Both the position numbers and the translations under genes were made by a program. From assembly GCA_022495995.1 (NCBI GenBank), contig JAFEMH010001357.1, positions 127,001-191,000 of the forward strand: DNA of 64,000 bases, read 5' to 3'. Origin of the DNA: Adenophora triphylla var. japonica. Its lineage: Eukaryota > Streptophyta > Magnoliopsida > Asterales > Campanulaceae. Every line of letters starts with the position of its first letter. The stretch's first letter is position 1. Positions 51,341-62,929 of the stretch are shown here, piece after piece. The notes beneath the pieces were generated by a model. The model was not told the origin of the DNA and made no database searches. It saw nothing but the letters and a program-made list of their open reading frames with translations.

Positions 51341-53586
51341 ATGTCTAGCTCACCGAGAAATCGTGACGGGGACGGACCCCCGCCACCGGTAACAGATATG
51401 ACTTTGGAAGAAGCCATCCGGGCTTGTGAGGTTCACAAGAGGCGAAGAAGATCGCCAGAATTTCGTGGTACGCCTTCCGAATGAGCGAGGTATAGCAGCT
51501 ATCCCCGCCGACGGTACTTTTGTCCTGGTTGAGGATGACGATTCCCGAAACCAGATCCTCTCGACCTTCAACCAGGTTCCTCTCCCCCAACTTACGGGAT
51601 TCCTTCGAACCAAGGAAACAAATACCTAGGCTTCACGTTGCCACCTCTCGTGGCAACCCCGTCATATTTGGCCGTGCCGGGCTACTCCCATCACTCAATA
51701 CCACCGCACCGCTGGACCATCTCGCATGTATGCCAATATTCTTCAATACCCTCCCAGGTTCGTCCCGTTGCCTATACACGAATTCCAAAACACCGGGGAC
51801 AAACCCCGATACGCCTTCGAAAAGGCCCCCATATATTCTCATATATCAAGCCTTCCACCTCCAATCACTACCGCTCACGTGGTAGCACCCGGCGCCGAGC
51901 CTCACAGCTTAACCACCGGACCCAACCTTAGCCTGGATGGTCGAACGGATGAAAGACCCGAAAGCCACCATGAGCAGCTCAAAGCAGGAAATGCTCAAAT
52001 CCACGTATCCGGAATGGTCACGCTTCTCCCCGCCAAGTTCGTAATGCCGGAGATGGACCGATTCGATGGAACCGAATGTCCTCAAACGCACATCGACACC
52101 TACGTTCTCGGCATGAGAGCGAAAGGAGCAACCCTCCAAAGCAAATGGCCGACCACTTCCAAGATACGCTCAAAAGTTCAGCGTTACGATGGTTTCGAGG
52201 GTCAAGCTGCGGATCGCCACACTGGGATCAGATCGGTAACATCTTCCCCGGAACGGTACCGATCCAACTTAGAATGGGAAACAAGTCGTGAGGACTTAAT
52301 CACCACCGAGCGTAAAGCGGATGAAAGCGTCGGAGAATTCTACAAGAGGTGGAGTTGGAAACTCTCTGAGATCACGGAGCCACTCTCCAAGGATGAACAG
52401 ATGCGGATCTTCAAGTCCCGCTCAAGACCGTCCATCGAACTCTCATCGCTCATCATTTCTTCCCGCATCTCCGGGCCATGGTCAATGCCGGCTCACAGCT
52501 CGAGAAGGATCTCAAGGAAAAGTTGGCTACTGCACACTCATACGTATACCGATCGGCAGTTTCATTCAATCCCGCACCGGCCCCGGCAAAGGGAAAGATA
52601 CGTCTCACAACTACATCCATCGTGGACAGCAATGGGCAACGAAACCCAGTCCCCGCAAAGCAACAACTCCACTTCGAAGCGATGCCGTACACTTCGACAA
52701 GTGGGATATGCCACTGAGCAAGATGTTGGAAGGGTTAATCAAGGAAGGTCTCCTTAAACCCGTTGCAAATTACAAACCCAAGAATCCCGTAGTCAACGCT
52801 GACAAGAGCAAGTACTGCGCCTTCCATCAGTATCACGGCCATACCACCGACAACCGCGTGGGGTTACGATACGAAATTCAGAACTTGATAGAGGAAGTAA
52901 AGTTGGAGCGCCCCCGTGGGCCCAATACAGTCGGAAACCCTTTTCCGAACAACAACAACAGTGTGAATTCCATTGAGTGGGTGCCCAAGAAGATTGCCGC
53001 AGAGCCAGTCCCTCCGCCTCTTCCAGTCGGGTCTTCATCAAGTGTCCACATCAGCTACGATGTTTGTGACAGCTCCGCCTGCCTGGAGTACGAGTCCCAA
53101 GATGTGGTTCGGAGCAATCCTCCGAAGAAACAGAAGAAGAAGTCCTCTCAACAGCAACTGAGAGAAAGATATGAAGCTGGAGACACCAGTGTGGGTACAC
53201 TCGGAGAGCCATCCGGGAAGTTCGAATACTACGTACTCTACTCCAGCCAGTCCTCCCTTCCTCCAGGCCATGCAGCTTTAGAGCAGACAGGGGTGGGAAA
53301 GCTGAAAAGTCCCGCTGACACCAGAGTTCAGACCTTGGGACACCAGAATACCTCAGATCTTGGTAATCTCACTACCAGTCAGAAGCCTAACCCCCCGCGG
53401 GATCAGCTAAGGTTCAACTTGTCCAGCTTCCGAGCCCGGACCGGCAAAGGAAGATCAAAATTAGCTTGGCACTCGCACTCGATCAACGTGCTAACAAAGG
53501 GAGGCAACTGCCACAAACAGCCTCAACACAATCTCAAGGCTCCAGCAAAGGCTTTACCTCGCAAGAGGAAGACAGGAAACGGATGA
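51341..53586 (+). pseudogene. gag: gag of element A
   Basis: ATG at 51,341 (MSSSPRNRDGDGPPPP). The frame is lost after about 51,470. Capsid text is recognisable at 51,990-52,440 (YRSNLEWETSREDLITTERK, DESVGEFYKRWSWKLSE) with several shifts. From 52,690 the frame is good: MPLSKMLEGLIKEGLLKPVA, knuckle CAFHQYHGHTTDNR, where the last Cys of B has become Arg (TGC to CGC), then the long Pro/Ser/Lys region to 53,583. A TGA at 53,584 stands where B has TGG; beyond it the same frame continues into protease 1. Confidence 0.82.
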
Positions 53587-54690
53587 CTTGATGACTCTCC
53601 TTCTCCGGATAGAGACCAGATCTACGATTCTCGACTGTATGGCAGTATGATCACATTTTGTGACGAGGACCTACCGAGAGATGCCTCGGGGCACAATGAG
53701 GCTCTGTACATTACTCTCAAGCTCAACACCATATCACTCCCCGAAGTATTGGTAGACAACGGGTCAGCCGTTAACGTTCTCCCTCTCAGCATGATGCGAG
53801 CCCTCCGTATCAACGAAAGCCATCTGATTCCGTCTACCCGAACTATCAAGGCCTACGATAGCACGTCTCGTCCCATCCTGGGGACGGTGACTCTGGAACT
53901 CTGGTTCGAAACCCAAATGGTGCCAGCGAAATTCCACGTGATGGACATTCCATCCGAATTCACGGCTCTGTTGGGACGCCCTTGGCAGCATCACATGAAA
54001 GCTATAGCTTCCACTCTCTATCAGTGCGTTAAGTTCATTAACCGACAGGGAGATCTTGAAGTCATCAGAGGGGACAGTTTCCTCATAGGAAACGAAGCTG
54101 AGACAGTAGCCAAACGTGCCCGCAGTCAGGCACCGGGGCTACCTCCTTCAAACCGACCAAGGGACTATCGGGGCAAATCTCATCAGAATCCCTCAGAGTC
54201 CGGAGATGCTAACTATGTAAACGTACTCGAGCAGGCAGACCCTGAAGCAGTCCGATACATCAAGTTCAACTGTCGTTTCCAACATTTGGAGGCAGATTGG
54301 AAAGAAACCCTGAGCATCGCCATGATGCGGGCACGTAAACCCCCTGTCTCCAATCGTAGATTCGTCAACATTCTTCAAACCAACTCTCTGGCCCCGCCAG
54401 GCGAAGAGATTTTCGTGATAAAAGTCAACAAGCACCGTCACACTCGTGATGAATGCATGGAATTCGTATGGGATGTACTCTATGAGGAACTACCCGCTGC
54501 ACCCCTCTTCTCTAGTGAAGGGCATGATGTTTTTCTAGCAGCTCCAGCAACGCACCCGGACGCAATACGTCCCTACGTTTGGGTTGAGCCATCTGACGAC
54601 GACGAGTCAGGACTATCCGGAGTCGAGGACACGGCAGACCCGCGGGCAGACCTCTGCATTCATATGCTCAGTTTCGAGGACGGCACCCGT
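53587..54690 (+). pseudogene. Protease 1 and downstream segment of element A
   Basis: The retropepsin-like domain is intact in this copy from about 53,640 to 54,080: ALYITLKLNTISLPEV, LVDNGSAVNVLPLSMMRALR, ALLGRPWQHHMKAIASTLYQ. The same unclassified stretch as in B follows (YIKFNCRFQHLEADWKETLS). Open from 53,587 until about 55,225. Confidence 0.85.
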
Positions 54691-56936
54691 TCCGATCAGG
54701 TCACTTATGACCAAGGCTCCAACACCATGGAAATTGTCAAGCTCAACGTCCAGTACAGGCAGCTATCCGACAATTGGAAGTTACTGGTTGACACGATGAA
54801 GAATCCCTCTGATCAAGTGACTAACGACGACTTCGTCAACATCATCTATTCCAGATATCCTGATGATACCAAGGATCCGGTCCTTATTGTCAGATTCTGC
54901 AATGCCAAAGTTACCCTCGACGACTGCCTGCTCATGGTTGACGAGGCCCTGGCTAACCGAGCTCATAGCTCACCATTACTTCCGAGTACCAGCCCCAGTC
55001 GCAACCGGCCCGTGCCGTCAGTCAAGCTTAAAGCCACAAGCGTCGTTAAGGCCAAGGGCAACAGCGAGGGAGACCAAGCTCCTCACCCTGTCACAAGTCA
55101 GATCAACCTCGGGAACGCTTCCGGCAGCCACCCCGAAAACATCTGCGAAGGTCTTCCCCGCAAGACAGAGTCAGCTTCCAACGCGGGAAATGACCACCTC
55201 AGCATCAACATGCTCCAGCTTGATTCTCGCTCCCAGTCGTCACGGTCATGGATTCAGACATCCCGCCAGCAGACTACTAGCTCTGATAGACTTGGCGATC
55301 GAGCGAGATCACGAGACTGTCAACATTGCAGAGTTCAACACTCCCGTGTGTTCAATCAAGCAGATATGGGCGAATTTCTTGGTAACCGAGATCAAGGAAG
55401 GCCGCATGGAATGTCCCAGTCCGACTTCCTTCGTCAACATCATCCAAGTGTTTCCGCCATTTGGAGATTTGGATGTGATCACAGTTCTGGACACTAGCCA
55501 GACGGTGCGTACCTACGGAGACTGTTTAGCTCTCGCAAGGAAGGCCCTCATGGAACTAGCCGCTCAAGAAAACCGTCTCTGGGACGAAAACCAAGCTCAA
55601 AAGACCGACAGGGACCGAGCCCTTAAAGTGTCACAAGCAGCTTCAGACAGAAAGCTAGAGGCCACTCTAGACCAGTTCGACCTCAGGGGTTTTGCTCACG
55701 GCAACTTCATCGACTACCGTCTGTTCTCATCCAACCCCCTCTGCCAGGCGAGGGTGGTCAACGGTCCCGATGACCTAGGAGATGGAATGGCACGGCAGAA
55801 CAAATCTCAGCGCTTACCTCCCCGAGGAAAGCAAGTTCTCTGTGAAGACGACGACGAAGACGATGAAACCATTCTCTTCCAAGCCGGGCATGAGGTCAAC
55901 AAAACCGGAATCCCAAGGGTCCTGGGAGGATGGAGACGGATCATTTCCGCACTCAAACTTAAAGGCCAACTCAGGGAGGAAGGTCTATTCAAAAACAAGA
56001 GGAAGATGGAAATTCGTCTCGAGCAACTACTCAGGGAAATTCCACAGACTGCGGCATTCGTTTACAGAAACGATCAACTGGGACAGCAACCAGTTACATG
56101 GGCAGATGTTCGGGAAGCCGTGTACTCACCTTCCGACATACCCGCCACTCAGATAAAGAAGAAGGGCAAACTCTCCCGATGCAGTTTACCTAGACCGCCG
56201 CACGCAGCTTCAAAGAAGCACCGCTATTCTCACATGGGAAGAAACGCAGCACTAACTCTCGACGCAGCTCGCCGCAAGAAAGTTGATCTGGGCCAAGAGC
56301 GGAGGAAAATTAGCAAACCATGAATATCGCGGACCCAACTCCGTAATGCCCCGAGTATGCTCAAGAAGAAGGAAAGGAGCGCGGTATACCGTGAAGAGAT
56401 CAAGGAGACCGTTCGCTGAGCCAGAACTCTCCAAACTCCCCGAGGGTCGCAACGCACGCTCGCCAGTGCAACCACCGTTGTGCAATGACGTTCGAACAAC
56501 TGCGGCAATCCGTAAACTACCTCCCCGCGGAGGCACCCTAAGCCGGTATCCTGGGGACGAATCCGTCAAGCCGCCGAAGCTCCAGGAATACGACTACGGC
56601 CAATGAGTTGAGGGAAGACATATGGCCCTATGCTATGAGGAATCCTCCTCTAACTATGGCTCAACTCGAGCGGCCTGCGTTCGTAGGGAACCAAACCCGA
56701 TGTCAACGTTCTAACCCGATCGGGTCAAATCCATGCATTACTACCTAAGGCCACTAAAAAGCTCGCGAAGCCGTAACCGCAACCCAGCCCGCCCGAAGAC
56801 ACAAGTTCCGTGAAAGAGGACCCGATCCTCACTCGGCTCAAGCACCCAGCGAACATTTCCCTTTGGTCCCCTGCTCACATCCTCTTATCCTCACAAGCTC
56901 AAGCAGAGGAAAGCCTGGCCCGTACCATGGTCCCCG
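54691..56936 (+). pseudogene. Segment X of element A, unrecognised
   Basis: Better preserved than in B up to 56,160: HMLSFEDGTRSDQVTYDQGS, a Ser/Ala/Lys low-complexity part, a frameshift near 55,225, then LLALIDLAIERDHETVNIAE, a likely coiled coil (ALMELAAQENRLWDENQAQK and following, about 55,540-55,670), an acidic run (CEDDDEDDETILF, about 55,840) and LLREIPQTAAFVYRNDQLGQ. Many small indels from 56,160 to 56,900. No family assigned. Confidence 0.6.
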
Positions 56937-57520
56937 TGGACGCAACCCTGCACGAAGTTATTCGGATGATCGGCAACATCCACTACGGCAACATTATCAC
57001 CTTCACATATTTGGCCCTCCCAAAATTTGGGGCTGATCACAATGAGCCACTCTACATCACACCAAACTGACGAGCATCGCCTTCCCGCGTGTTAGTAGAC
57101 GGAGGTTCTCGGAATGAATGTATTGCCCGCAAAGATGATGGACCTGCTTGACATCAAGCCCACAGATCTGAAGCCTTCGGTCCACACTGTCAAGGCCTAT
57201 GACTCTACTTCCCGTACAGTTCTCGGGGTTGCTACTCTTAATATCTGGTTTGGCAAGCGGATGATCCCCACCGAATTCCAAGTGTTGGACATTCCAATCA
57301 CTTTCACAGCCATCCTGGGACGTCCCTGGCTGCATCAAATCAATGGCGTGGCATCCACCCTTCATCAGTGCCTCAAGTTCATGCAAGGCAACGAGCTAAC
57401 CACAGTCTACGGCGACAGCATCACCACCGAGGGGACCAGCACCAACGACATTCCAGTGTTAGAAATCAAGCATAGTGACGACATGGCATTAACTGGATTC
57501 ACTCTGGAGACCTCCAAGAT
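56937..57520 (+). pseudogene. Protease 2 of element A
   Basis: ATG at 56,937 at the place equivalent to 7,485 in B. MIGNIHYGNIITFTYLALPK, EPLYIT, then a frameshift at about 57,060-57,110 running through the catalytic D-G-G-S region. MNVLPAKMMDLLDIKPTDLK to TAILGRPWLHQINGVASTLH is again in one frame, which continues into the G-patch. Confidence 0.82.
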
Positions 57521-59450
57521 CCAAATATGCAACGTGGACCTTCCACTGTCTCACGACAAGATTCCTCCCGCCATGAAGATGATGAAACTCATGAACTTCA
57601 TCCCAGGACTGGGGCTCGGCAAAAGGTTACAGGGCCAACACCAAGTCATCGAAGTCAAGGACCACACCACGGTCCAGGGGCTTGGCTATGTGCCAACACC
57701 AGCTGACATCAAGGAAAACAAAAGGCTCGCCCGCACCAAGGCAGCAGCCAGCAAAAGGGGAACCTCTGACGGCACACCCAACCTTCGACCTTACAGTTTC
57801 AACCTCGCTCATTACTTCACCAAGGGAACCAACAGCAGAACTGAGGGGACCGACAGGGGAACCGACAGCAGAACTGAGGGGACCAACAGGGGAACCAGAA
57901 CCGAGGGGAACCAACCAACGTAACTGAGGGGACCGACAGTGGAACTGATGAAGATGAGAAAGAAGCAGGGATAGTCAGCACCGAGACTACATAAAGGATG
58001 GAACAGCTAGCATGGGACCTCAAGAGCTTTAGAGGACTCAATGCTAATCCGATAAGGGGAGCGTTCCTCGACATCACGACTCTACCTCGGGCCAACCTGC
58101 CACCACAGCCAAAGCACGAGTACACATTAAAGGGAATCCCCGAGACTTGGAGGAGCAACTCAAGGTACTCTCCATGGGAAACAGATTGTTTGGATCAGCC
58201 GTCGAGGCCACATTCGAGACAAGTAACTCCAAAGCGGGGAAGGAACCAGGAATTCATAGAAGACGCTCTCGAAGGACCATCTACGTAGTCTTTTTGAAGA
58301 AGTCATGGAGGTGCCGAACCCGATTGACTCCGGGCTCCGAACACGGCATGATCGCCATGATTGGGATAGCGAAGCCAAGCCTCTTGATCCCCGCACCCTC
58401 ATCAAGCATCCAAGAATGCCACCGAAGAATTGGGTAACTTTCACCGGACCAAGGGCAAGCTGGCGTAACCGGAAGACAAGCTGGGCCCGCACCCACATCT
58501 CCCTAAACCCGGTCTCAAACCCTCTGAGTCAGTCTTTGTAAAAGTCCAGTCCTCTGAGTCGTCCAACGGCCTTATGCTGGAAGACTATGATAATGTAGCC
58601 AACCATGTATTTATGTTCTTGTTCAATGAAAAGTCTGACCTTTCGGAGTATCCTCTCATTGCCACTTTAACAACTGATAAGTTAACAAACAACTTAAAAG
58701 ACGTTAATAACTCAATTGATAAAGAAGCGGACACATTAAACGAACAATACATTAGAGAAGTTCTCGAGCGTGTAGTTGACCAAGAGGACAACCGGGCCCA
58801 AGCTGCCGAAGAGGTTATGACCAAAGTGAACCTGGGGTCAGTGCAAGAGCTTAAAGAGACACAGGTGAGCAGTTTCTTTGCCGATGCAGAAAAAAGAAGC
58901 CCTGATAGACCTCCTCCGGGAGTATGATGACGTGTTCACCTGGTCATACCAGGACATGCCAGGACTCGATCCCTCGATCGTGGAGCACAAAATTCCCCTG
59001 GATCCCGAATCTAAGCCTGTCAAACAGAAGCTGCGCAAGATCAAGCCAGAGTGGTCCTTGCAAGTTAAAGAAGAGATTGAGAAAATGCTCCGAGTTGGTT
59101 TCATCAGAGTGATTGAGTACCCGACTTGGCTCTCCAACATCGTGACGGTCACCAAGGCCAATGGAAAGGTCAGATGCTGTGTGGATTTCTGGGATCTCAA
59201 CAAGGCCAGCCCTAAAGATGATTTCCCGCTGCCTAACATCGACATGCTAGTCGAAACCACGGCAAATTTCGAAGTAAAGTCCTTCGTGGATGGGTTCGCT
59301 GGATACAACCAGATCAAAATGTATGAGGAAGATCAAGACAAGACTGCCTTTACCACTCCGTGGGGGACATACTGCTACACGATCATGTCGTTCGGTCTGA
59401 AAACGCTGGGGCTACTTACCAGCGGGCTGCAACATCCCTCTTCCATGACA
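57521..59450 (+). pseudogene. pol: G-patch, linker and RT of element A
   Basis: G-patch-like NFIPGLGLGKRLQGQ ... VQGLGYVPTPAD (about 57,595-57,700), repeat linker (57,828-57,950) and frameshifted linker to 58,570. RT from 58,960: WLSNIVTVTKANGKVRCCVD, where FRDLNK has become FWDLNK (CGG to TGG), and SFVDGFAGYNQIKM; a frameshift near 59,400 falls in the FGLKNAGATYQ motif. Catalytic YVDD is at 59,474-59,485 in the following frame. Confidence 0.9.
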
Positions 59451-60300
59451 TGATTCACAAGGAAATCGAAGTATATGTCGACGACATGATCATCCACTCC
59501 AGAGGATCAGACATGCAGCACATGACAGATCTGAGAAAGTTCTTCAACAGACTCAGAAAACACTCCATGAGATTGAACCCTGCGAAGTGCACCTTCGACG
59601 TCAAGCGCGGCAAGGTACTGGGGTACATGGTTACAGAAAGGGGTATCGAAGCCGATCCCAAGAAAATCAAGGCCATCATCGACATGAAGCCGCCTCAAAC
59701 TTTGACAGAAGTAAAGAGCTTTATGGGAAGACTTCAGTACATCAGTCGCTTCATCAACCAGTTGACATCTCCCTGCGAGCCAATGTTCAAACTGATGAAG
59801 AAGAATACCGACATCAAATGGGACTCTGAGTGCCAAACAGCTTTCGAAAAAATCAAGACCTACTTGGTGAATCCCCCAATTCTGTGCCTGCTACATGAAG
59901 ACAAGCCACTACTCCTATATCTGACAGTAACGAACACGTCAATCAGAGCAATGTTGGCACAAGAACAGAAGGATTCCAAAGTTGAGCATGACATCTACTT
60001 CGTAAGCCGGAAGCTTCAAGGAAGTGAACTCAGCTACTCGAAATTAGAGAAAACTTGTACCGCCTTGGTATGGGTAGTCAGGAAACTGAAACACTACATG
60101 CAGTCACATTCAGTGCTCCTGGTCTCCAAAATGGACCCCGTCCGATATCTCTTTGACAAGCCATCCCTGTCAATGCGACTAGCCAAGTGGTCATTCTTCC
60201 TGGCTGAATTCGACATCAAGTACATGGTCAGAAAATCAACAAAGGGCAGAGCCATGGCAGATCAGCTGGCAGACTTCCCAAGCAGTGAACCCAAGGGTCC
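59451..60300 (+). pseudogene. pol: RT thumb and classical RNase H of element A
   Basis: Intact frame from 59,400 to 60,480. GYMVTERGIEADPKKIKAII, KSFMGRLQYISRFINQLTSP, LYLTVTNTSIRAMLAQE (the Asp of TVTD in B is Asn here, removing an acidic ligand), SYSKLEKTCTALVWV, and the link KSTKGRAMADQLADFPSSEP lost in B. Single copy of the segment duplicated in B. Confidence 0.9.
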
Positions 60301-61563
60301 TGATCCGCAATTTCCGGACGATGGAATCTTTTCACTCGACAGTGCAAACCGCTGGCAACTCTTCTTCGATGGGGCAGCCAACAAGAAGGGGAATGGTATT
60401 GGAATGCTCCTTATCGATCCCAAGGGCGAGCATACTCCCATAGCCATCAAGTTGAATTTTGAAACAACCAATAATGCGGCGAGAATACGAAGCTTGTGCG
60501 GCGAGTGCGGAAGCCGCCCTTGAGCGCAACATCTCGAAGCTGGATGTATACGGAGACTCGGCATTGATCATCAATCAAGTGTCCAACAAATGGAAGACGG
60601 TAGATTACGGCCTCCGGAAGTACCACACGTACATGGAGGAGCTCATTGCTCGGTTCAAGGACATCTCTTTTCATTATTTTCCAAGAGACGAGGAACCGCT
60701 TCGCGAGGCATACAGCAAACCTCGCCTCTCTTGTCGAAATTCCCGATGAAAAAGCGGTAAAACCCCTCGGAATAGGCGGACGGGAAACACCCGCCTATTC
60801 TTTGAGAGATCGAAATAAAAAAAGAAACGATCGATGAACCCTGGTACAATCAAATTTACCAGTACCTCCAAAACGGAGAAGATTCCTTCACAAATGAAGA
60901 TGGAAAATACAAAGAAGGGATCAAAGCCAAAAACATGATGGCATTAAAACGCCTGGCATCCCATTTCATCATTCTGGGGGGTATGTTGTACAAGAAGCGC
61001 CACCAAGGACCACTCCTTAGGTGTGTGTAAACAAGGAAAAAGCCAGCGAGCTAATGAACGAAGTTCACAATGGAACCTGCGGTCCGCACATGAACGCCCG
61101 AGCATTGACGCAGATCATTCTCCGTATGGGATACTATTGGATATCAATGAAAACAGACTGCATCCAGTTCGTCCGAAGCTGCAACAAATGTCAACGTTTC
61201 TCCAACCTCAATCACATCCCTCCTCACGAACTCTATTGCATGACTACACCATGGCCTTTTGCCACATGGGGAATTGACGTCATCGGCAAGATCACTCCAC
61301 CAGGGAGGAATGGTCACGAGTTCATTTTAGTCGCAGTCGACTACTTTACCAAATGGGTAAAAGCCAGATCGTACAAGGTACTGAATTCTAAAAAGGTGGC
61401 CGAGTTCATCCGAGAGAACATCATGTGCCGATACGGAGTGCCCAACGAGATCATCTCCGATAATGGGACCCACTTCGAAGGGGATTGTGACCAACTTCTG
61501 ACCGAATTCAGAGTCACACGTCACAAATCTTCTCCTTACAGACCACAAACCAATGGTGTAGTA
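60301..61563 (+). pseudogene. pol: Archaeal-type RNase H and truncated integrase of element A
   Basis: QLFFDGAANKKGNGIGMLL, then a frameshift at about 60,480 inside NNAAEYEA, SALIINQVSNKW, further shifts near 60,710-60,810. Integrase zinc finger from about 61,059 (NEVHNGTCGPH ... CNKCQRFSNL), first Asp at 61,276 (WGIDVIGKI), second Asp at 61,459 (ISDNGTHFEGD). Where the catalytic Glu codon should be (61,564, 35 codons on) the sequence reads CAT and homology to B ends. Confidence 0.9.
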
Positions 61564-61573
61564 CATTGGGAGC

Positions 61574-61783
61574 ATGACCTCTACATCCTCGGCCTCAGAT
61601 TACCACTCATCATCCACCAGTGCCGTGCATCAGGGGCGAGGTCCTAACACTGACATTTTAGAGCAGCTGGCGGAGTACGAGCATGTGTCCGTCCACCTAT
61701 CTGACGTGAGTGATGATGAAGACCTGCTAAGGGACCCTGAGCTCTATGAGCTGAGTAGCGATGATGATGAATCGGAGGCTTAG
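61574..61783 (+). CDS. Short Ser-rich then acidic ORF, unrecognised, probably a C-terminal fragment
   Basis: Frame of 69 codons from an ATG at 61,574: MTSTSSASDYHSSSTSAVHQ at the start, then EQLAEYEHVSVHLSDVSDDE and a very acidic end, ELYELSSDDDESEA. It is open upstream to the junction with A, so it is likely the end of a larger protein from another element rather than a complete gene. No family recognised. Confidence 0.4.
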   Translation: MTSTSSASDYHSSSTSAVHQGRGPNTDILEQLAEYEHVSVHLSDVSDDEDLLRDPELYELSSDDDESEA

Positions 61784-62105
61784 GGTTCCTTAGGTTCGAA
61801 CTAGGAGGAAGAGAGAGAAAACAAGGAACAAACTATGCACAATTTGTATTTTATTATTTTATTTGGGTGCCAAGGAGGCAAAAACAATTGTAATGATCTT
61901 TTATTTTCTTTTCTTATTGATGCTTTATGATTTTGCATATTACTTGAGTCTTGGGGCAGCTTTTTTGCTTGGAAAGGGGGCAGAAATTTAGCCAGAATGA
62001 TTTATAATGGTATGTGAATGCATGGATGGTGTTTGGACATGTTTTTATGCAGGTTTTGTTAAGAAAGTAGGGTGAGAATCCCACTTGGGCAGCAGCTTTG
62101 GCTGC
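61784..62105 (+). other. Untranslated stretch between the acidic ORF and LTR F1
   Basis: AT-rich text, no gene. Ends in GCAGC-TTTG-GCTGC directly before TGTAAGTGC. If F1 is a 3' LTR, this is the 3' end of its internal region, but a clear polypurine tract is not visible. Confidence 0.5.
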
Positions 62106-62929
62106 TGTAAGTGCTCCAATTTGAGTTGTTAGTATTTCCGTTAGAAAACTAACGAAAGCCTTCACATTCTTAACCTAAACCTTAACTTTTCTAACAAGAT
62201 CTAACTTTTCTAACAAAGCAAGGGTAAGTTGGGGATTGCTATTTGGAGTTAAACAAGGAAAAGAATCTTACAAAAGGTAAAATTCCGAAACCAGTAAGCT
62301 GTAAAACACAACTGGTTGAGTATTTGAATAATATATTCCCTTTGTCCAAAGCCTGGAGCAGCATTTAATGAACAGTGCACGCTGACATACATATCCGCAC
62401 GGATGGAATCGAATATTTCAGAGGCCTATAAATAGAGCCCCTCAGTCTCAGAAAAACCATAAAGAACAATTCACTCACACCGCACATTGGCGAAAATATT
62501 GTAGAAAACAGTGGGAATTCCTTTGAATTGCCACCTTTTTCTTAATCATTTTCCCAAATCTCACTCACCAAACACTCACTAAATTCAAGTCTCAAACACA
62601 AACACAAGGAAGATAGGATACCACCATTGGTAAACCCTCCTTCTCCTTACCTTAAACCTCCCTCATCCATGCATGCATCTCATACTTCAAAGATGTAACT
62701 TGTTCTTGCCCTAGATCCAAGAGGATCTCCATGGAAGTTCATCTCCATGGATGATCTTCTATAAGGATCAACATTTCTTCCAAATTGTTTTTACTTACTT
62801 GAAAGCATTTTCTTAAGCTAAAATCAATTTTCATACATAAAATCTTGATTTCAAGTTAAATCTCCCCCATCTCAAGCAAATTAAGTGCTTTAAGTCCTAA
62901 TGTACCCTAAGGATGGCTTGATATAGTAG
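62106..62929 (+). repeat. LTR F1 (Tat-type), front part
   Basis: Starts TGTAAGTGCTCC, with a TATA box in the shared context GCCTATAAATAGAGCCCC and ACCACCATTGGTAAACCC near 62,620, as in C and D. Cut at about 62,930 by an inverted LTR. Different family from A, B, C and D. Could be the 3' LTR of the element that supplied the acidic ORF. Confidence 0.6.
62427..62434 (+). promoter_or_regulatory. TATA box of LTR F1
   Basis: TATAAATA in GGCCTATAAATAGAGCC. Confidence 0.7.

Larger units (their letters stand above)
47987..61563 (+). mobile_element. Element A: Tat-lineage Ty3/gypsy retrotransposon, 3' truncated
   Basis: Sister copy of B with the same domain order. 5' LTR complete (47,987-50,035), target duplication half GCCAG at 47,982-47,986, primer site at 50,038. 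Similarity to B continues to 61,563 in integrase and then stops. The 3' region and 3' LTR are not in the window. Inactive through frameshifts, most concentrated in 56,160-56,900, 58,000-58,500 and around 60,480-60,840. Confidence 0.92.
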
